Shown piece after piece: positions 10,681 to 23,600 of a DNA stretch of 64,000 nt. This stretch comes from Molossus alvarezi (lineage: Eukaryota; Chordata; Mammalia; Chiroptera; Molossidae), in assembly GCA_037176705.1 (NCBI GenBank), contig CM073898.1, positions 34,847,488 through 34,911,487 of the forward strand, written 5' to 3'. The translations under genes were made by a program, and so were the position numbers. The notes beneath the pieces were generated by a model that saw only the letters and a program-made list of their open reading frames with translations, had not been told where the DNA came from and searched no databases. Within the stretch, counting starts at the first letter, position 1. The number at the start of each line of letters is the position of its first letter.

Positions 10681-11699
10681 CAATTCAAGTAGGACAAGGG
10701 CAAATGATTTGGCTTAAAACCCTAACTAGAAATGAAGGGGAGGAGCTTCTACTTAAGTAGTTTTCAAACTGAGCTGCAAGGAATGCTGGTATGGAATGTG
10801 TTCTACACACCACCTCCATGGAAAAGAAAACATGCAAAAGCAAACAACAACAACAACAACAAACAACAAAGTGCTTTGGCCTTGAACAAGTTTGGGAAGG
10901 TCTAGGTTGAACACATTTCCGCTTTCTTCATTATTTGCATTATTAACCATTTATATGCTAATCAGCATTATGACCTCCGCATACCATTAAGTCCACTTAT
11001 GACCTGCTGAGGTCTTGCAGATGCCCTGCTTCATGTGTCTGCTATGTGAAGACCCGGAGGAAGTGGCTGCCATGGAAGGCGGTTAGATGAGGATTCATGG
11101 ACTTGGGATCCTGGCCAATTCTTTTCCAGATACAATGACTGATAGTATTTAATACCAAAATGATAAATAAAAAAAAAAATCTACCTAAACATTACCCAAA
11201 TTATTTAACTTAAATGTGTCTTTACTGGTACCCTTAAGAAAAGCTGATTCCTTCTTGAAACCATGTTCAGGCATCCTACGGAAACCTCTGAAAACCATTT
11301 TAAATTTGCAGGATTCTCAGATTATTTGAAAGCAACTGTTCAATGAATAAATTTAGATAAGTTTTCCAAAGATGTGTTCTTCAGCTTTGGTTAAAAGCTG
11401 TAAACATGTTCACTATTAATCTTCAAGAGAATGGTACTCATGCAGCCCTTTGCCTAGAGTATCATTATTATCATTCACACTTTGTCCTGAATCTCCAGAG
11501 AGGTTAGTGTTTCAAGGACTGTTTGACTACAAATGGCAAATGAAATTTAGGGTTTGAGGTTATTATCCCAGATAATGAATTAGAGTTTTCTTTGGTAATT
11601 CCACACCTTCAAGATATAACCAAGTTCAGTCACGTAGTCATTAACCAAGCCCAATGTTGAACGAGTTACAACCTTCCAATTTAGGTTTGGTGCCGTGAT
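10681..11699. other. Unique stretch with a CAA repeat, no gene seen
   Basis: Apart from the CAA run at 10842-10868 and a run of A near 11169-11179, this is ordinary unique sequence. I see no exon signal or named repeat. Confidence 0.5.
10842..10868. repeat. (CAA)n short repeat
   Basis: CAA units with one interruption (CAACAACAACAACAAACAAC). Confidence 0.9.
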
Positions 11700-11815
11700 G
11701 AATGGGAGTGACTCTTCTTGAAGACGGGGACCTTGTCTTGTGCACGTCTGTGACCCCTAACGTGCTCTGCACAGAATTAACACTAAGCTCCATACATGTT
11801 TCTTCAATGAAGGAA
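11700..11815 (+). mobile_element. L2 LINE 3'-end fragment
   Basis: Contains 'ggggaccttgtcttgtgcac', 'gtctgtgacccctaacgtgc' and 'tctgcacag', the order of the ancient L2 3' end (a 'gggcagggaccttgtcttgt … ccccagcgcctagcacag' motif). Divergence is high and the ends are approximate. Confidence 0.65.
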
Positions 11816-12171
11816 GAAAGGCTCTGTTGCCACTTACAGTCCAGAGCAGTTTTCCTCTTCAAAGCCCTTTATTCACATTAATTCAGCGACCTATCTTTTG
11901 CTGATGGGTAGAGGCTATAGAGGCTAAATGGACTCTTCAAGGTCAGAGGGAGGAACCCTTCTGTCAGGAATTAGAAATTTGCAATTACTGATTTTCAGTC
12001 ATACATCTCTGGCTTTATTCAGGGGGAAAAAATTAAAGAAGAATAAATATCTAACAAAGACCAGACAGCTATTGGTTATTCTACTGCTGGGACAAGTCAA
12101 TAGTAGTTAAACAAACAAATACACTAGATGGTCCCAACAGTTCTATCGAACAGTTCTTTTTGTTGTGCGGG

Positions 12172-12172
<1 letters not shown>

Positions 12173-12214
<42 letters not shown>
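12173..12214. repeat. (TG)n microsatellite
   Basis: An uninterrupted run of 21 TG units; the open frame through it is a repeat product. Confidence 0.97.
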
Positions 12215-12216
<2 letters not shown>

Positions 12217-14684
12217 CGTCAACAGTTTTGATACACGCCGTGATGCAGAATTACCTGTTTCCATTTGCTATTCTAAAACAACTTCCAGGTGCCACATGCT
12301 GCTTACCCAGGTAATAAAATACATTTGACTTAAAATTTATTTTGCTCTTGTAAAAGTGTGCTAATTGTATAGGTCCAAATGCAGTAGCCACATCATAATT
12401 TCAAAATAAATATGAAGGCAATTAAAAAATCCATAGAACCCTGCTGCAAATTAAAGTATATGTGGAGACTGTCAGGTGTGTAGAGTGATGATACTTTTTA
12501 TGTTTTCCTTTATAAGCTAGCTCATGTCCCAAACTCTTATCTCTTTAAAATGTCTTATTTTGCTGCGCACTGCAAAAACAGAAAAGGAAAAAAAAAATGA
12601 CTTCTTGGCCATACACTGCTTCAGCACTCAGCTGTGTTTTCTTTTATTCCCTGGAGACCCTGACACTCTCAGGGTAGCTTCTTATAAGTAAAAAATGATG
12701 AAAAGATATAGTGTCTATAGATCTTGTAAGGGATTATGGAGAATTGTCAGTAAGACAGAGAAACAGAAAAGCGCTCCATGTAAATTCTAAACATCCAGAT
12801 TTCTGGGCTCTTTTACCTTGCCATCTACTCCTCCCTACCCTGCTGAGATCTATGCAATTAAGTCCTAAGAGCTATCTGCCTTTTACTCCCAAAGCAGCAC
12901 TTGATGGGATATAAAGGGACGGATTTTTATCTGGCCAATGACATTTATTGTATGCATAGCACTCTACTTGGTTTGGAGGTTGCTATCTTAAGGAGTGGGG
13001 ACAGAGAAGTACAGGGGAGGTAGTGAGGGTATTGCCAGTTAGAACCAGGAGTATAAGAGCTGATCTAAGTCCAACACACAGTGGTCAGGTGTCAGCTGGA
13101 AGCACCGGAGAATGCTGTGTGAATAGTTGAAGATAAATCCCCATGTAGCCGGCTTGGGCTTTGACGGGCAGGCGTGTGGCATGCAATATTGGACGGCGGA
13201 GGGGAAGGGCTCAGGCAGAGCGCCAGTGGGTGCCCTGGAAAAGAAATCTAAATTAAAGCCACAGACACAGAAGAAGAAAATCTCTGTTTGTGGTCAGGCT
13301 CTCACATAGGAGGTCATATCACCACATAGATACATGAGCGGTCATAGACTTCTAGGGCAGGAAGGGTTTCTGTGTTATCTGAACTAACGTTGGCTGTTTA
13401 CAGATAAGAAAACTAAAGCCTCAAGAAAGTATTTCTCCACATCACTTTTTTAACTGGCAAAGCAAAAACTAGACTACATTTCTTTGCTTATGTCTTGGAC
13501 TTCTCCTTAAATAAAAAACCTCCAAAGAAGCCTAACACCTAATAAACGTTAATTAGAAACATAAAGCTAAGGCCTTCTCTTGCCTGGTTACTTGAACATA
13601 AGTAAACATGCTGTCTGAATCAGACAAACCTATTCTTGTATGTCCTGAAATTAATATCCTCTAGGTATGAAAACCTCACATTCTAAAGGCAAAGAACTTC
13701 AAGGTAGTCCAATATTAAGTCAACAAGTCAAGGAATACAACTAAGAAAAATGACCTGTGTGGTCTCACGTTGACTAAGAACTATTAACGTTTTGAAAAGC
13801 AACAAAAAGTTTTACGGTGTAGCTGCCAATATTAATAAAAACTAACCAGAAATACCAGAATACAAGGAAAAATAAGAAGTCTTCTCTCCCCACATTTCAA
13901 GGAGAAATACAGGGCCATCAAGCAGAATTAATCCAAGAAAGCATGCAGGTGGTAGACAACTGAATAAAATGTCCTTATTAAGTCAGTGCCTTGTCATGGA
14001 ATGGGTTCTACAGCATAGGGTGCAACGTGCTAGCAAAGCTCCATTAAGGAAACCATCAATATGCTTCACAGGAAGTCATGTGATACAATATAGGCCACAT
14101 GTTGATCACCGATTTGGGGACCAAAAGAACACATTACAGGAGCCAAACAGCAGATTCAGGCAGATTCCCATTCCTGTCCCAAAAGTTAGGCACTGATACC
14201 AGCCCTCATTGCTTTTTCTGTATCTTCCTTCTCCTAGAACACACATTCTCCTCTTAAATCCTAACTGCAAATGTTACTTAGTGAAGTATGTTTTACCCCT
14301 TTTACATCCACAAACTCAGTCTTGCGTTGCCCATTTTGTGATATCATCATTGATGAAAAGACTCTAATGGCATTAGAAAACTCTGGCATATCATGGCTGA
14401 TATGTAAACATATCAGAAGAGATGGCTGTCTCATTCATCTGTTCTTAAAAATCCAAGCAGAGAGCACTTCACCTTCTGCTACTGCCCCCCACCCCCCCAC
14501 CTGCAACAATTTCATTGGAGTGTTTCAGACAAGAAAGCAGAAGTATTACATGCCAAAATATAACATGGCCTTTCTTACTCAGCTTCCCTTTGCCATCTCA
14601 AAGCTGTCATTGGCAGTTTCAAGGCAACAAGCTTACAATTATTTAAGATTATGCTGATTTCTTGGTAATCAGCAGATGTATTGA
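12215..14684. other. Mostly unique stretch, no gene seen
   Basis: A patch richer in G and C lies at about 13080-13310 without splice or repeat signatures. Interval 13375-13450 ('ctgtttacagataagaaaac') resembles antisense MIR core but is too short to call. The 128-codon open frame at 14271-14657 has no family resemblance. Part of it ('gcaaatgttacttagtgaag') resembles the L2 3' region, so it is treated as non-coding. Confidence 0.45.
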
Positions 14685-14745
14685 TTCATTTGTTGAATAA
14701 ATATTTACTGAGATACTGTACTAGATACTGGGTAAAGTGATAAAA
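14685..14745 (-). mobile_element. Short L2 3'-terminal fragment, antisense
   Basis: 'gattcatttgttgaataaat', 'atttactgagatactgta' and 'ctagatactggg' follow the antisense L2 terminus (a 'ttcattcaacaaatatttattgagcac' type motif). Small and diverged. Confidence 0.55.
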
Positions 14746-16847
14746 TAAAAAAAAACAAACAGCTGGTAAGAAGCATTTTTCTACAAGTATTATAAGAGAT
14801 TTAAGCTGTAGTAATAAGGTGGATGAGGACAGAAGACACATTTTAGGGGGAAACCCATATCCAAACCCTGCAGCAGAAAATCAAGTATTGACCCTTTTCT
14901 TACAAACTATAGAGTATAAACAAGTTACCTACTGATGTTTGATCAAAGTGAAGGCTATAATTATCTTCGTTGTAGTGTTTTAAACTTTCATGTAGGAGAG
15001 AAGGATATTTATGGATTCACTAATTGGTTTGCAGTCAAATAATTCTACTGAGAAAAAAAGAAAGTACTCTTGCAAGAAAATTGAGACATAACATGGATAA
15101 TGCAAAGCCTACATTTAATCTTGGCCAACTACATTGTCTTTTGTTTTGTGTGGATGTCAAACATATTGGTGAGAAGAAAACGGCTCACAAATGCAGCCCA
15201 GGGATTTGCCTTACTTTTCCTACTTGCCCAGTCTTCAAGACAATGGATCTTGTTTCTTTTCTCACCTCTAGAACACTGACCAATTTTCTCTCACAATATC
15301 TCCCTGCTAGGAGAGTCCAAGGAAGACATGATTAGAAAGTTCATCTCCTAATTAAGTTCTTCCTTCAAAAAATCATTTATTTAATTCTGGAAGTTATCCA
15401 GCTATATAAGGATACTGCATTCTTTTTGTCCAGAAATGAAGACAGTTTAGTTGGGCTGGTTTACATAGAAAGAGGAAATAAAATTTCCTGAGAAGATGAA
15501 TACATTTTTCAGAATGAGGTGGGTAAAGTTCCCAAGTTAAGGAATAAATGGATTCAAAATGGTTATTTAAGAAATCCTAAAAACATTATCTAAATTCAAA
15601 GCTATTTTTGTTTTGCCAGGAAGCCTGGGTTAGGGATAGAATAAACTTCTAATTTATTTAATATTATTAATATATTTTTGTTTTGTAATATCACAAAGGA
15701 CCCTGATTATATATTTATTGTTTGGTAACGCATCATAATTTAATAGACATTTAATGCCCATCCTGCTCCCTAGAAAAGGGTGCGAGGGAGCCCTTGATGA
15801 AGCCATTAAGGTTGCTCATAGCCTTTTGCTGTAGCTTTAAGGCAAAGGGAAAGAAATGCCTTTTTCTTAATCAGGCACGACAGCCATGAAATCCTACATG
15901 CAAAGTGAATATCCAAAATGCATTGTCTGGAAGATTGAATAAATAAAAAATAATTTTTTAATTTGTTATGGTCTCAGCTAGTAAAAGTAGAAATGTAAGA
16001 GAATAAATATGGAACTACCCAATTGTACACATTTAGGAATGGGTAAATTACCCCTCTTTCATTCTGAGGAAAAATAGGGAATAACCTTCAAACCTAAAGA
16101 AATTATCAATGACTCTTAACTCTACTTATTGGAATTGCAAATACCAAGACACTTCTAATTTGTGCTAAACAAAGATGTACACCAAGGAATCCAATGAAAA
16201 GTACTTATAACACTGTCACTTGCAGATTTTGCTTCCACAGCTTTGCAAGGTAAGAAACAAACCAATTGAATTTTCTTCCCTTGAGCCAGAATATGTTCAC
16301 CAAACCCAACTAAATCTATATTCATGCAGATCAGTGATTTATATGATGCTCACCAAGCATGTATTTGAGTGCTTGGTTGGTAAGCATTTGTGAACATGTT
16401 AGTTCTCAACCTCCATCTACTACTCTTTAGAGATTAGGGCCAGTTTGATTCCTGGTCTCCAGAGAATTTAATGAAAGGTCGAGTTATTAAACTGCCTTGG
16501 ATTCCCATTGAAATTCCAAACAAACCCTTCTTGATTTAGTCACGATCTGTTCTACTTGACTGTGACTAGATTTCCCAACTGAGTCTGTCAATCAAAATTA
16601 AAAACAAGAAATATAATAACTTTAATTTCTTTCTAAATCTAGAGCCAGGACAAAACTTCCAAGTCATTATTAACTAGTGCTCTACTAAGAATATAGCTCT
16701 CAATTAGTCAATTCATCTCTTCTTAATTATTCCCTGTGTCAAAAAATAGCCTGCCTGCCACTCATAATTCATTAACTGGAGAGAAAAGTAGATTTTATTT
16801 TGATTGAGAGTAGAAGAGATAGTAGGCTGTTTATGAAAGAATGTATG
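14746..16847. other. Unique AT-rich stretch, no gene seen
   Basis: No named repeat, no splice-bounded frame and no RNA gene. Interval 15770-15890 is repeat-free and compositionally complex and could be a conserved non-coding element, but this is untested. Confidence 0.5.
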
Positions 16848-16862
16848 AAAAGTGACTTTTTT

Positions 16863-17082
16863 AGCCCTGGGGTGTCAGCCTGTGGACTGAAAGGTTGTGG
16901 GTTCAATTCCAGTCAAGGGCACCTATCTGGGTTGCAGGTTCCGTTCCCAGTAAGGCAACCAATTGATGTGTCTCTCTCACATTGATGTTCTCTCTCTCTC
17001 TCTCTCTCCTTCCCTCCCTCCCTCTCTTTCATTCTATGTAAAAAGGGTCAATGGAAAAATATCCTCGGGTGAGGATTAACCA
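16863..17082 (+). mobile_element. Ves SINE (type B)
   Basis: A sense Ves with a diverged head, B box GGTTCAATTCC, 'ggcacctatctgggttgcag', a TC tract and the type-B end 'aaaaatatcctcgggtgagg'. It is flanked by AAAGTGACTTTT-type sequence at 16848-16860 and an AAAGCGACTTCTTTT counterpart near 17087-17100, a slightly diverged target duplication. Confidence 0.93.
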
Positions 17083-17303
17083 AAAAAAGCGACTTCTTTT
17101 TTTTAAAGTAAAAAGAAAAGTTTCATTTTGTTATTCTTGCTTTTTATAGTTTTTTTTTTTTTTCCTGAATTTGTCCTCCGAGGGAGAATGAGACTATACT
17201 TTTTCACGTTACTTTGAATTACTTGATTGGATTTGTATAATTCTAAACCAAACTAAACCATCTTTTACAACAAAAAGCTATTATAAACAATATTGATGCA
17301 GCC

Positions 17304-17531
17304 CGGCTGCTTTGGCTCACTGGTTGAGTGTCGACCCATGCACCAAGAGGTCACCAGTTCAATTCCCAGTCAGGGCATATGCCCAGATTGTGGGCCAAAT
17401 CCCCAGTGTGGGGCATGCAGAAGGCGGCCCATTGATGTTCTCTCTCATCGATGTTTCTCTCTCTCTTTCCCTCTCCCTTCCTCTCTCTCTAAAAGCAATA
17501 AAGAAAAAGTATTAAAATATATACACACACA
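17304..17531 (+). mobile_element. Ves SINE (type A)
   Basis: Sense copy with head GGCTGCTTTGGCTCACTGG, 'cgacccatgcaccaagaggt', B box GTTCAATTCC, 'ccccagtgtggggcatgcag', a long TC tract and an end with 'aagcaataaagaaaaagt'. The target duplication GATGCAGCC lies at 17295-17303 and 17532-17540. Open frames here (17293-17622) are entirely SINE. Confidence 0.95.
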
Positions 17532-17540
17532 GATGCAGCC

Positions 17541-19099
17541 TGAAAACTTACAGAAAAAAAACACAAAACATTCATCATTTTTTTTGCAAATAAATTTAGT
17601 GGAAATATTAGAAACAATCTGATAAGAATATAGACTTTGGAAACAGAACCATATTTAAGGGATCTCTCAAATTTGATGAGTTGGGGATGACTGGGGAGCT
17701 AATTCAACCATTCTGGTTTCCAATATTTTAAAATTCTCTTTATAGTGAAAACAATGCAAATTCTCATTCTCTTTCAAGGAACCTCTGGTGGTTAGGATAA
17801 AAAAGAAAAAGTAATTCAATAACTCATTTGAAACACATTAATACTAATTCCTTAATGTTATTGTGGTTAGAAAGAGAAGAAACAAAGAATTCAGGAAAAT
17901 CTATGACAGTATAATTAGAATGTTAATTACCACCTCTCCCTGCTCTCTGCTAGCTGTCTGAAGGGGAAACCCCTTGTTTCATTCTCCGACTCATACCTTT
18001 CACTTATTTTTCTTTCTCTATTAGTTTTACTTTAAATAGAACTTAATTGTTGGTCATAATAAAAGTAAGACTGGCAATTTCTCAGACTGTTTCCTAAAGT
18101 GTACTGAAACATTTAACAATAAATGATCTTCTGGTGGGCCGTGCTGCCCTCTCATTATTACACTGAAAGCCGTCTGATCTTCTTGTTCCATTCTTCTCCC
18201 CACTCAAAGAGCCCCCAAAGAACAACTTTCTAAATAGGAACAATGGCCCCATTAGTCTGTCATAAAACCAAAGTGATACATGTGTTTAATAACACAGAAT
18301 GTAAGCCGTAAAATTCAGACTCCTCGATTGGGATGGCTCTTGGAAATGTGGGCCAAAGAAATCAGATGAGAGTCAAGAAGTGAAGATAAAAGGTAAAGAG
18401 TCCATTTTGTAAATGTATAAAATTCTCAAAGTCACAGGAGGAGAAATAAAGTTAATCCACAGGACATTATCTGAACCTGTTACTCCTTTTAGGATAATGA
18501 CAATCAGATCACTAATCAAAATATTCATTAGTTTTCCACAGGGAGATTAAGTAAGATAGACTCAACAGTTACTTTTTGCTACACAAAGTTAAGGCACAGG
18601 TATGACAGTTAAAACATTCTTTTCGCTTCCACTTGATTCATGCCCCACAAGAATGTAGATCACTCTGTCAGATAGTCTGACATTTTTCTTTTCTTTTTTT
18701 ATTGATGTTTTCATGAACATCTTGATTTTAAAATGTTGACAACTAATTTAAAATATTTTAAGTGTTGAATCAGCCACAGTGTAATAATTCAAAACATATA
18801 CGGGCAGGTTCTGGCTTAAGGACAATCAATTTGCAACATTTGATTTTGGTAAACTATCTGAAAAATATAGGCTATTCTTCTGTGCCCACATATATAATTT
18901 CCCCTCCTTCTATGGTTTACAAATACTGTACATAACACAAATGGAGCAGTCTCCTCACTACGCTGTAAATGCTAGGTGTATGTGATTTGAAAAGGAACAA
19001 AATAGAGCATTAAGTCCAACTATAAATAACTTACAGTCTAAACAAAACTTGTACTCTGTGACAGTGGCAGAATTAACCAATAGTTTCAGAGAAGAGAAT
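17541..19099. other. Unique stretch, no gene seen
   Basis: Ordinary AT-rich sequence without recognisable repeats. It marks the left side of a 17.5-kb interval that contains no Ves. Confidence 0.5.
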
Positions 19100-19180
19100 G
19101 GTCATCATGGGATAAAAAGATTGTAAAGGACTTCCTAGAGAAGGGAGTATTTGAAGTGGACCATGAAAGGTGACTAAGTT
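19100..19180 (+). repeat. Fragment of the unnamed ancient repeat
   Basis: 'aaaggacttcctagagaagg' and 'gtatttgaagtggaccatga' resemble the beginning of the same non-coding mammalian repeat seen at 3023-4135. Short and diverged. Confidence 0.4.
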
Positions 19181-19640
19181 TAAAATACGATTTTAAATAA
19201 CTTTATTAAGTTTGTAAAACTCCTTTCCACTAAAAAAAATCTTATCAGGCCAGTTAATAACTAAATTTTAGCGATATAGGCATTTACCATTTTCAGAAAT
19301 ATTGAGAACCTAAAGAAAACAAATTCAGAGTGGATTGGATTTAAAAGATAGGCATCAAGGGATGCCAGGGAGAACAGACTGAACAAAATCAAGAAGGTGA
19401 GAATGAACTTAAAATGAAGCCCAAGCATAGAGCCTACCAAGAATAAAATAGCAGGGAACTGTAACTGTTAATCAGACTATGTCGCTCTTAACTATCATCC
19501 TATCCTTGTACCAGAACTCCATGAAGAAAAGAAAAAAACAACATGATAAGTGTATTTTGTTCTCTTCTTCATAAGCCTGCTAACATTTAGTACTATCTAA
19601 TGCCAAGTTGAGGACTAAACCAAGAAATGTGAGCATAGAA

Positions 19641-19680
19641 GATGGATGGATGGATGGATGGGAGGGAGGAAGGGAGGAAG
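19641..19680. repeat. (GGAT)n and purine-rich repeat
   Basis: Five GATG units followed by GGGAGGGAGGAAGGGAGGAAG, a polypurine run. Confidence 0.9.
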
Positions 19681-20069
19681 AAAAGATTAATCCACACCAC
19701 AGAAAGAAGAGTAAGAGAATTATCTATAAATATGGAAAAGGACATGTGACAGGGAACATTGACCAATTAATCTCTTTAGTGGGTGCAGTTCAGAAAGTAA
19801 TGTGCTTAAATGCAGTGAGGAGAATTTAGGTTAAATAATATGAAAAACTTTTATAGCTATACAAGGACACTCAGGCAATGGATCATCCTATCAAGGGAAT
19901 TTAGGGACACTTTTGGCTGGAAGATACTAATTTATTATGGGTTGATTTAAGTATAATTTAAATAAGCCCAGATATCAAACAAGGGAGAGGCTATGTAACT
20001 CTTAGAAATCCATTTATTATCTAAGGACACAGAGAGCAGCTAATGTTTAAATATTCCACAGCCAGATTA

Positions 20070-20620
20070 ATCTCCCTTTAAAAATCTCCCACTCATCATA
20101 TCACTCCCTTGCAAAACTAACTTGAGGTGATTCTACATGATCCATAAGACTATATGTAAGTCAGCTATCCGACATCCAGTCCGGTGCTATCCCACTGCTT
20201 CAACCATTTTCCCACTCCTAGACACAGGCCATGCACTCTCAAGGGACTGATCGACTTCCTGTTTTCTAAGCTTACAGGACTATTGTCAGACCCCCAAGTC
20301 CATGTTTACCCAAGCTCAAATGCTTTAAACCCATCTCCATGCCAATCTCAATTCTTGTCATTCTTCAAGTTCCTCCTAGAACCCTGAATTCCAAATTAGT
20401 GATTTGTTCTTCTCAGGACCTGAAGAGTAATTGCTGTTCATCTTTTTCATATCCCACCCACCAGGTGACCTCTCTTACATTGTTCTATTTTATTACAGCA
20501 TAATGATTGAGTTATCATGTTTTAGTTTATTATCTAGACCACAATGTCTTTGTTGATGAGCATCAATACTTATTACATTTTAGGGTATCAGTATTTTGCC
20601 TAAAGTCAGTGCTTAGTGAT
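20070..20620 (+). mobile_element. L2 LINE 3' region
   Basis: Long diverged match to the order of the L2 3' region: 'ctcccactcatcatatcact', 'agactatatgtaagtcagct', 'cacaggccatgcactctcaa', 'tcttgtcattcttcaagttc', 'ccaggtgacctctcttacat', then 'ttattatctagaccacaatg' and a poorly kept terminus. The frame at 20184-20387 falls inside it and is a relic at best. Confidence 0.6.
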
Positions 20621-23600
20621 TTTTTTTAAGTGAAGTTACTGATTAACCTTCAAAATCATTTCAAAGCTCTACAGAATCTACAGAGTTCATTTTAACAAGA
20701 TTCCAATGGGATTTTAATAAGATTCTATAGAGTTTATAGATACCAATTTTAACAAGACTCCATTAGAATTCTACGAAAATATCTTAACATTCTCTGAAAC
20801 TATGGCTACATTTGTTTCCCTCTTCCATTTACATCCATAAGATAGATTTCCAAAGCAAACCATTGGCCTCAGAATGTTACTGATACTATCTTGGTTGCTT
20901 CAGTGAGAAATAAATTATTCCCTATCATCCCCATTTCAATGCAGTTATAGCAGAATTTTCTTTCAAATTACAGCCACGTGAATTTTAGAGTCTGATGAGG
21001 AGACTCTGCTTAGGAAACAGGTTTGAAATCTGCAAAATACTCCCCAGTTTCTGCTCTTCTTAACTTAGTACTAAAGAGGACACACATACAATCAACCAGT
21101 AAGCTTCCTTCACATTTGTCCCTTTCCCTTCAGTTTTGAGCTCTACCTGAGCCTTGACCCTCTTTGTTCTGACTATATCTGTGCTCCTGTATTTCATTAA
21201 TGTAAATATTCATGGCCCCTGTGAATTTGCCTGACTGCCCAAGACAACAGTCTGAAAGAGAAACCAGAAAACGGGGGAAAAGTAGTGGCAAACAAAAGCT
21301 CTGGCACATACTGCCACCTGCAGGGATTAGAGAAGCACCTTGTAGATATGATCATCCCATTTCAATCTCATGGAAGGGGAATCTCATTTATCACAATCAG
21401 GGAGAACATGCATATTTGAATTACATGGGTAAGAAAAAAGCCAATTCCATCCAATCATAACCTTTGGTTTAGAGTAAAGAATAATTATATATGTATGTAT
21501 GTTTGTATACATATACATGTAAATATATAACACGCATATGTGAAATAGGTAAATTAATAATTAATTTAGGGCCAGTAAAAAGTAGGGTTGTAACAAAAAA
21601 AATTAAAAAGGCACAGAGAGATTTTACCATTGATAACTGTGTTATTAGACAAATATTTTTTAAAAATATTATAATTATATACCTACTTTCAGTTCAACTA
21701 TGCTATTAAAAACTTTATGTAACACTATATACAATGTGATAGAATATATATCTATAGCCAAAATATCTGAGGGTTGAAGTTTTCCCCCTACAATATTCTA
21801 AGTTTACAATATTTTAATTAGTTGTTATAGAAATATCCTTGAAATGAATTATATAGATCTTGATATTTCTTAAATATGGAATGTTGGATATTTATTTGTC
21901 AAGTAATACCATCATTAGAAATATATGCTATTGGATTAGGGAATTAAAAAGTATAAGGGAACATATTTTAAAATTGTTTTATACAATAAATCTTCAAACT
22001 ATGAGTTTAAAAAAAACTTATTTGAAAATAATTTCAAACTTATAGAAAAGATGCAAAAAAAAATCACATTTCCTTATTCCTTTTACCCAATTCTACTATT
22101 AATAATATTTTCTTCATCTGTTTGCCTTCTCTCTCTCCTCCTTTCTCTCTCACTCTCTCTACACACACACACTCACACAATTACTTTCTCTTAACCACTG
22201 ACGGTAAATTATTTACATCATGGAACTTTATCCCTAAATATTTCATTCTGTATTTCCTAATAGGGACATTCTTTTATATAATTGCAGATTTATCAACAAT
22301 ATATAACATATTGTTTGATCTAACCTACCATCCATATCCTTATCTTATCAATTAATCCAGATATATCTTTCATACCATTTTTTCTCTCCAGGAAAAAATC
22401 CAGTCTAGCCCAGACATTTCTTTTTAAGCTCTTGAATTTGCTTTTTGGGGGAGGGAGAGATAAAGGTTTCTTTCTTCTTTAGCTGCTTAGATTCTCAGCT
22501 GTGACTTACCATTGCAGCCAAAAGGCCAAAGTGTGGGTTGCTCCTATTTACTTCTTTTGTTTACTACTTCCTCTTATATATATTGGGCTCAGAAACAGCA
22601 TGACAAAATATTTTGGAGTTATGAATGGACTAAGGTTAAATATCCAATATATGAGGGATTGAAGACCTTTTCTACCATGGCAAGGGGCAGGTGTTTGTTG
22701 TCGTCGTCGTTGTTGAGTATTTTAAGAGCTCAGAGAAATTTCTGTTTACCTCCTGAGAAGTTGCCTATGGCACTATGGATAGAAGAGGGCTTCTTTATAT
22801 GCTTACAATGAAATTCTGTCAATAATCTAGGGACAACAAAATAGCCTGATGGAACTAATTATGTCATTTTTTCAGAATTGGTAAACACTTTTTGGAAAGG
22901 TATAGAAATGATACAACCATGTCAGAAAAACAAGTGGTGAGATTGACGGTCAATAAATATTGAATACTGAAAAGCTATCTCTTTATGTGTGTAGAAGAGG
23001 AGAGAGGAAAGAAGATTAAACTGACAACTATGATCATCATAATTCATTCAAATATGTTCAATAATTATACATTTCCAAGTAAATATACTGAACTAAAACA
23101 ACTTAGAAAAAAGTTATTTTAAAATAGTTTAAGATGTTTTAGACATACTAAGTCTCGTATTGTAAAATACATCACTACATTATGTCAATTATTTTATGGA
23201 AACAATTTTTCAATCAGGTTTTTTTCCTCCTATATTTATCCAGTCCCTGGGCATTGCATTACAAAGACAAGATTTCCAATGGTTACTGCATAGATTCAAC
23301 AGTGCCATACGATCAACTGAAGTCTATGCAAGGAGAATAAAGGAAACTCCAATTGGCCAGACACACACAAAACTTCCATTAACTGACTTTTCCCTAAATT
23401 CTATTATTAAAAAATTAAAATAATATAAAGTTCAGTGGAAATATATTCCAACATAGTTTTATGTTATGTATGCATTCTATCTTTCTTAGAGCTTAGTATC
23501 TATGCAATAGTTATCAGTGACAGAATGAAATTCTAGAGTTACCTTACCTTAAATCCTCAAAAACAATGTCAAAATGTTTGCTAGGATAATAAATACAAAA

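Noticed and set aside
14271..14657. 128-codon open frame
   Set aside because: Composition gives no family resemblance, part of the DNA resembles the L2 3' region, and no splice context was found.
16863..17622. A-box and B-box text that could suggest tRNA genes
   Set aside because: They are the heads of Ves SINEs: no cloverleaf with a proper acceptor stem, and target duplications define retroposed elements.
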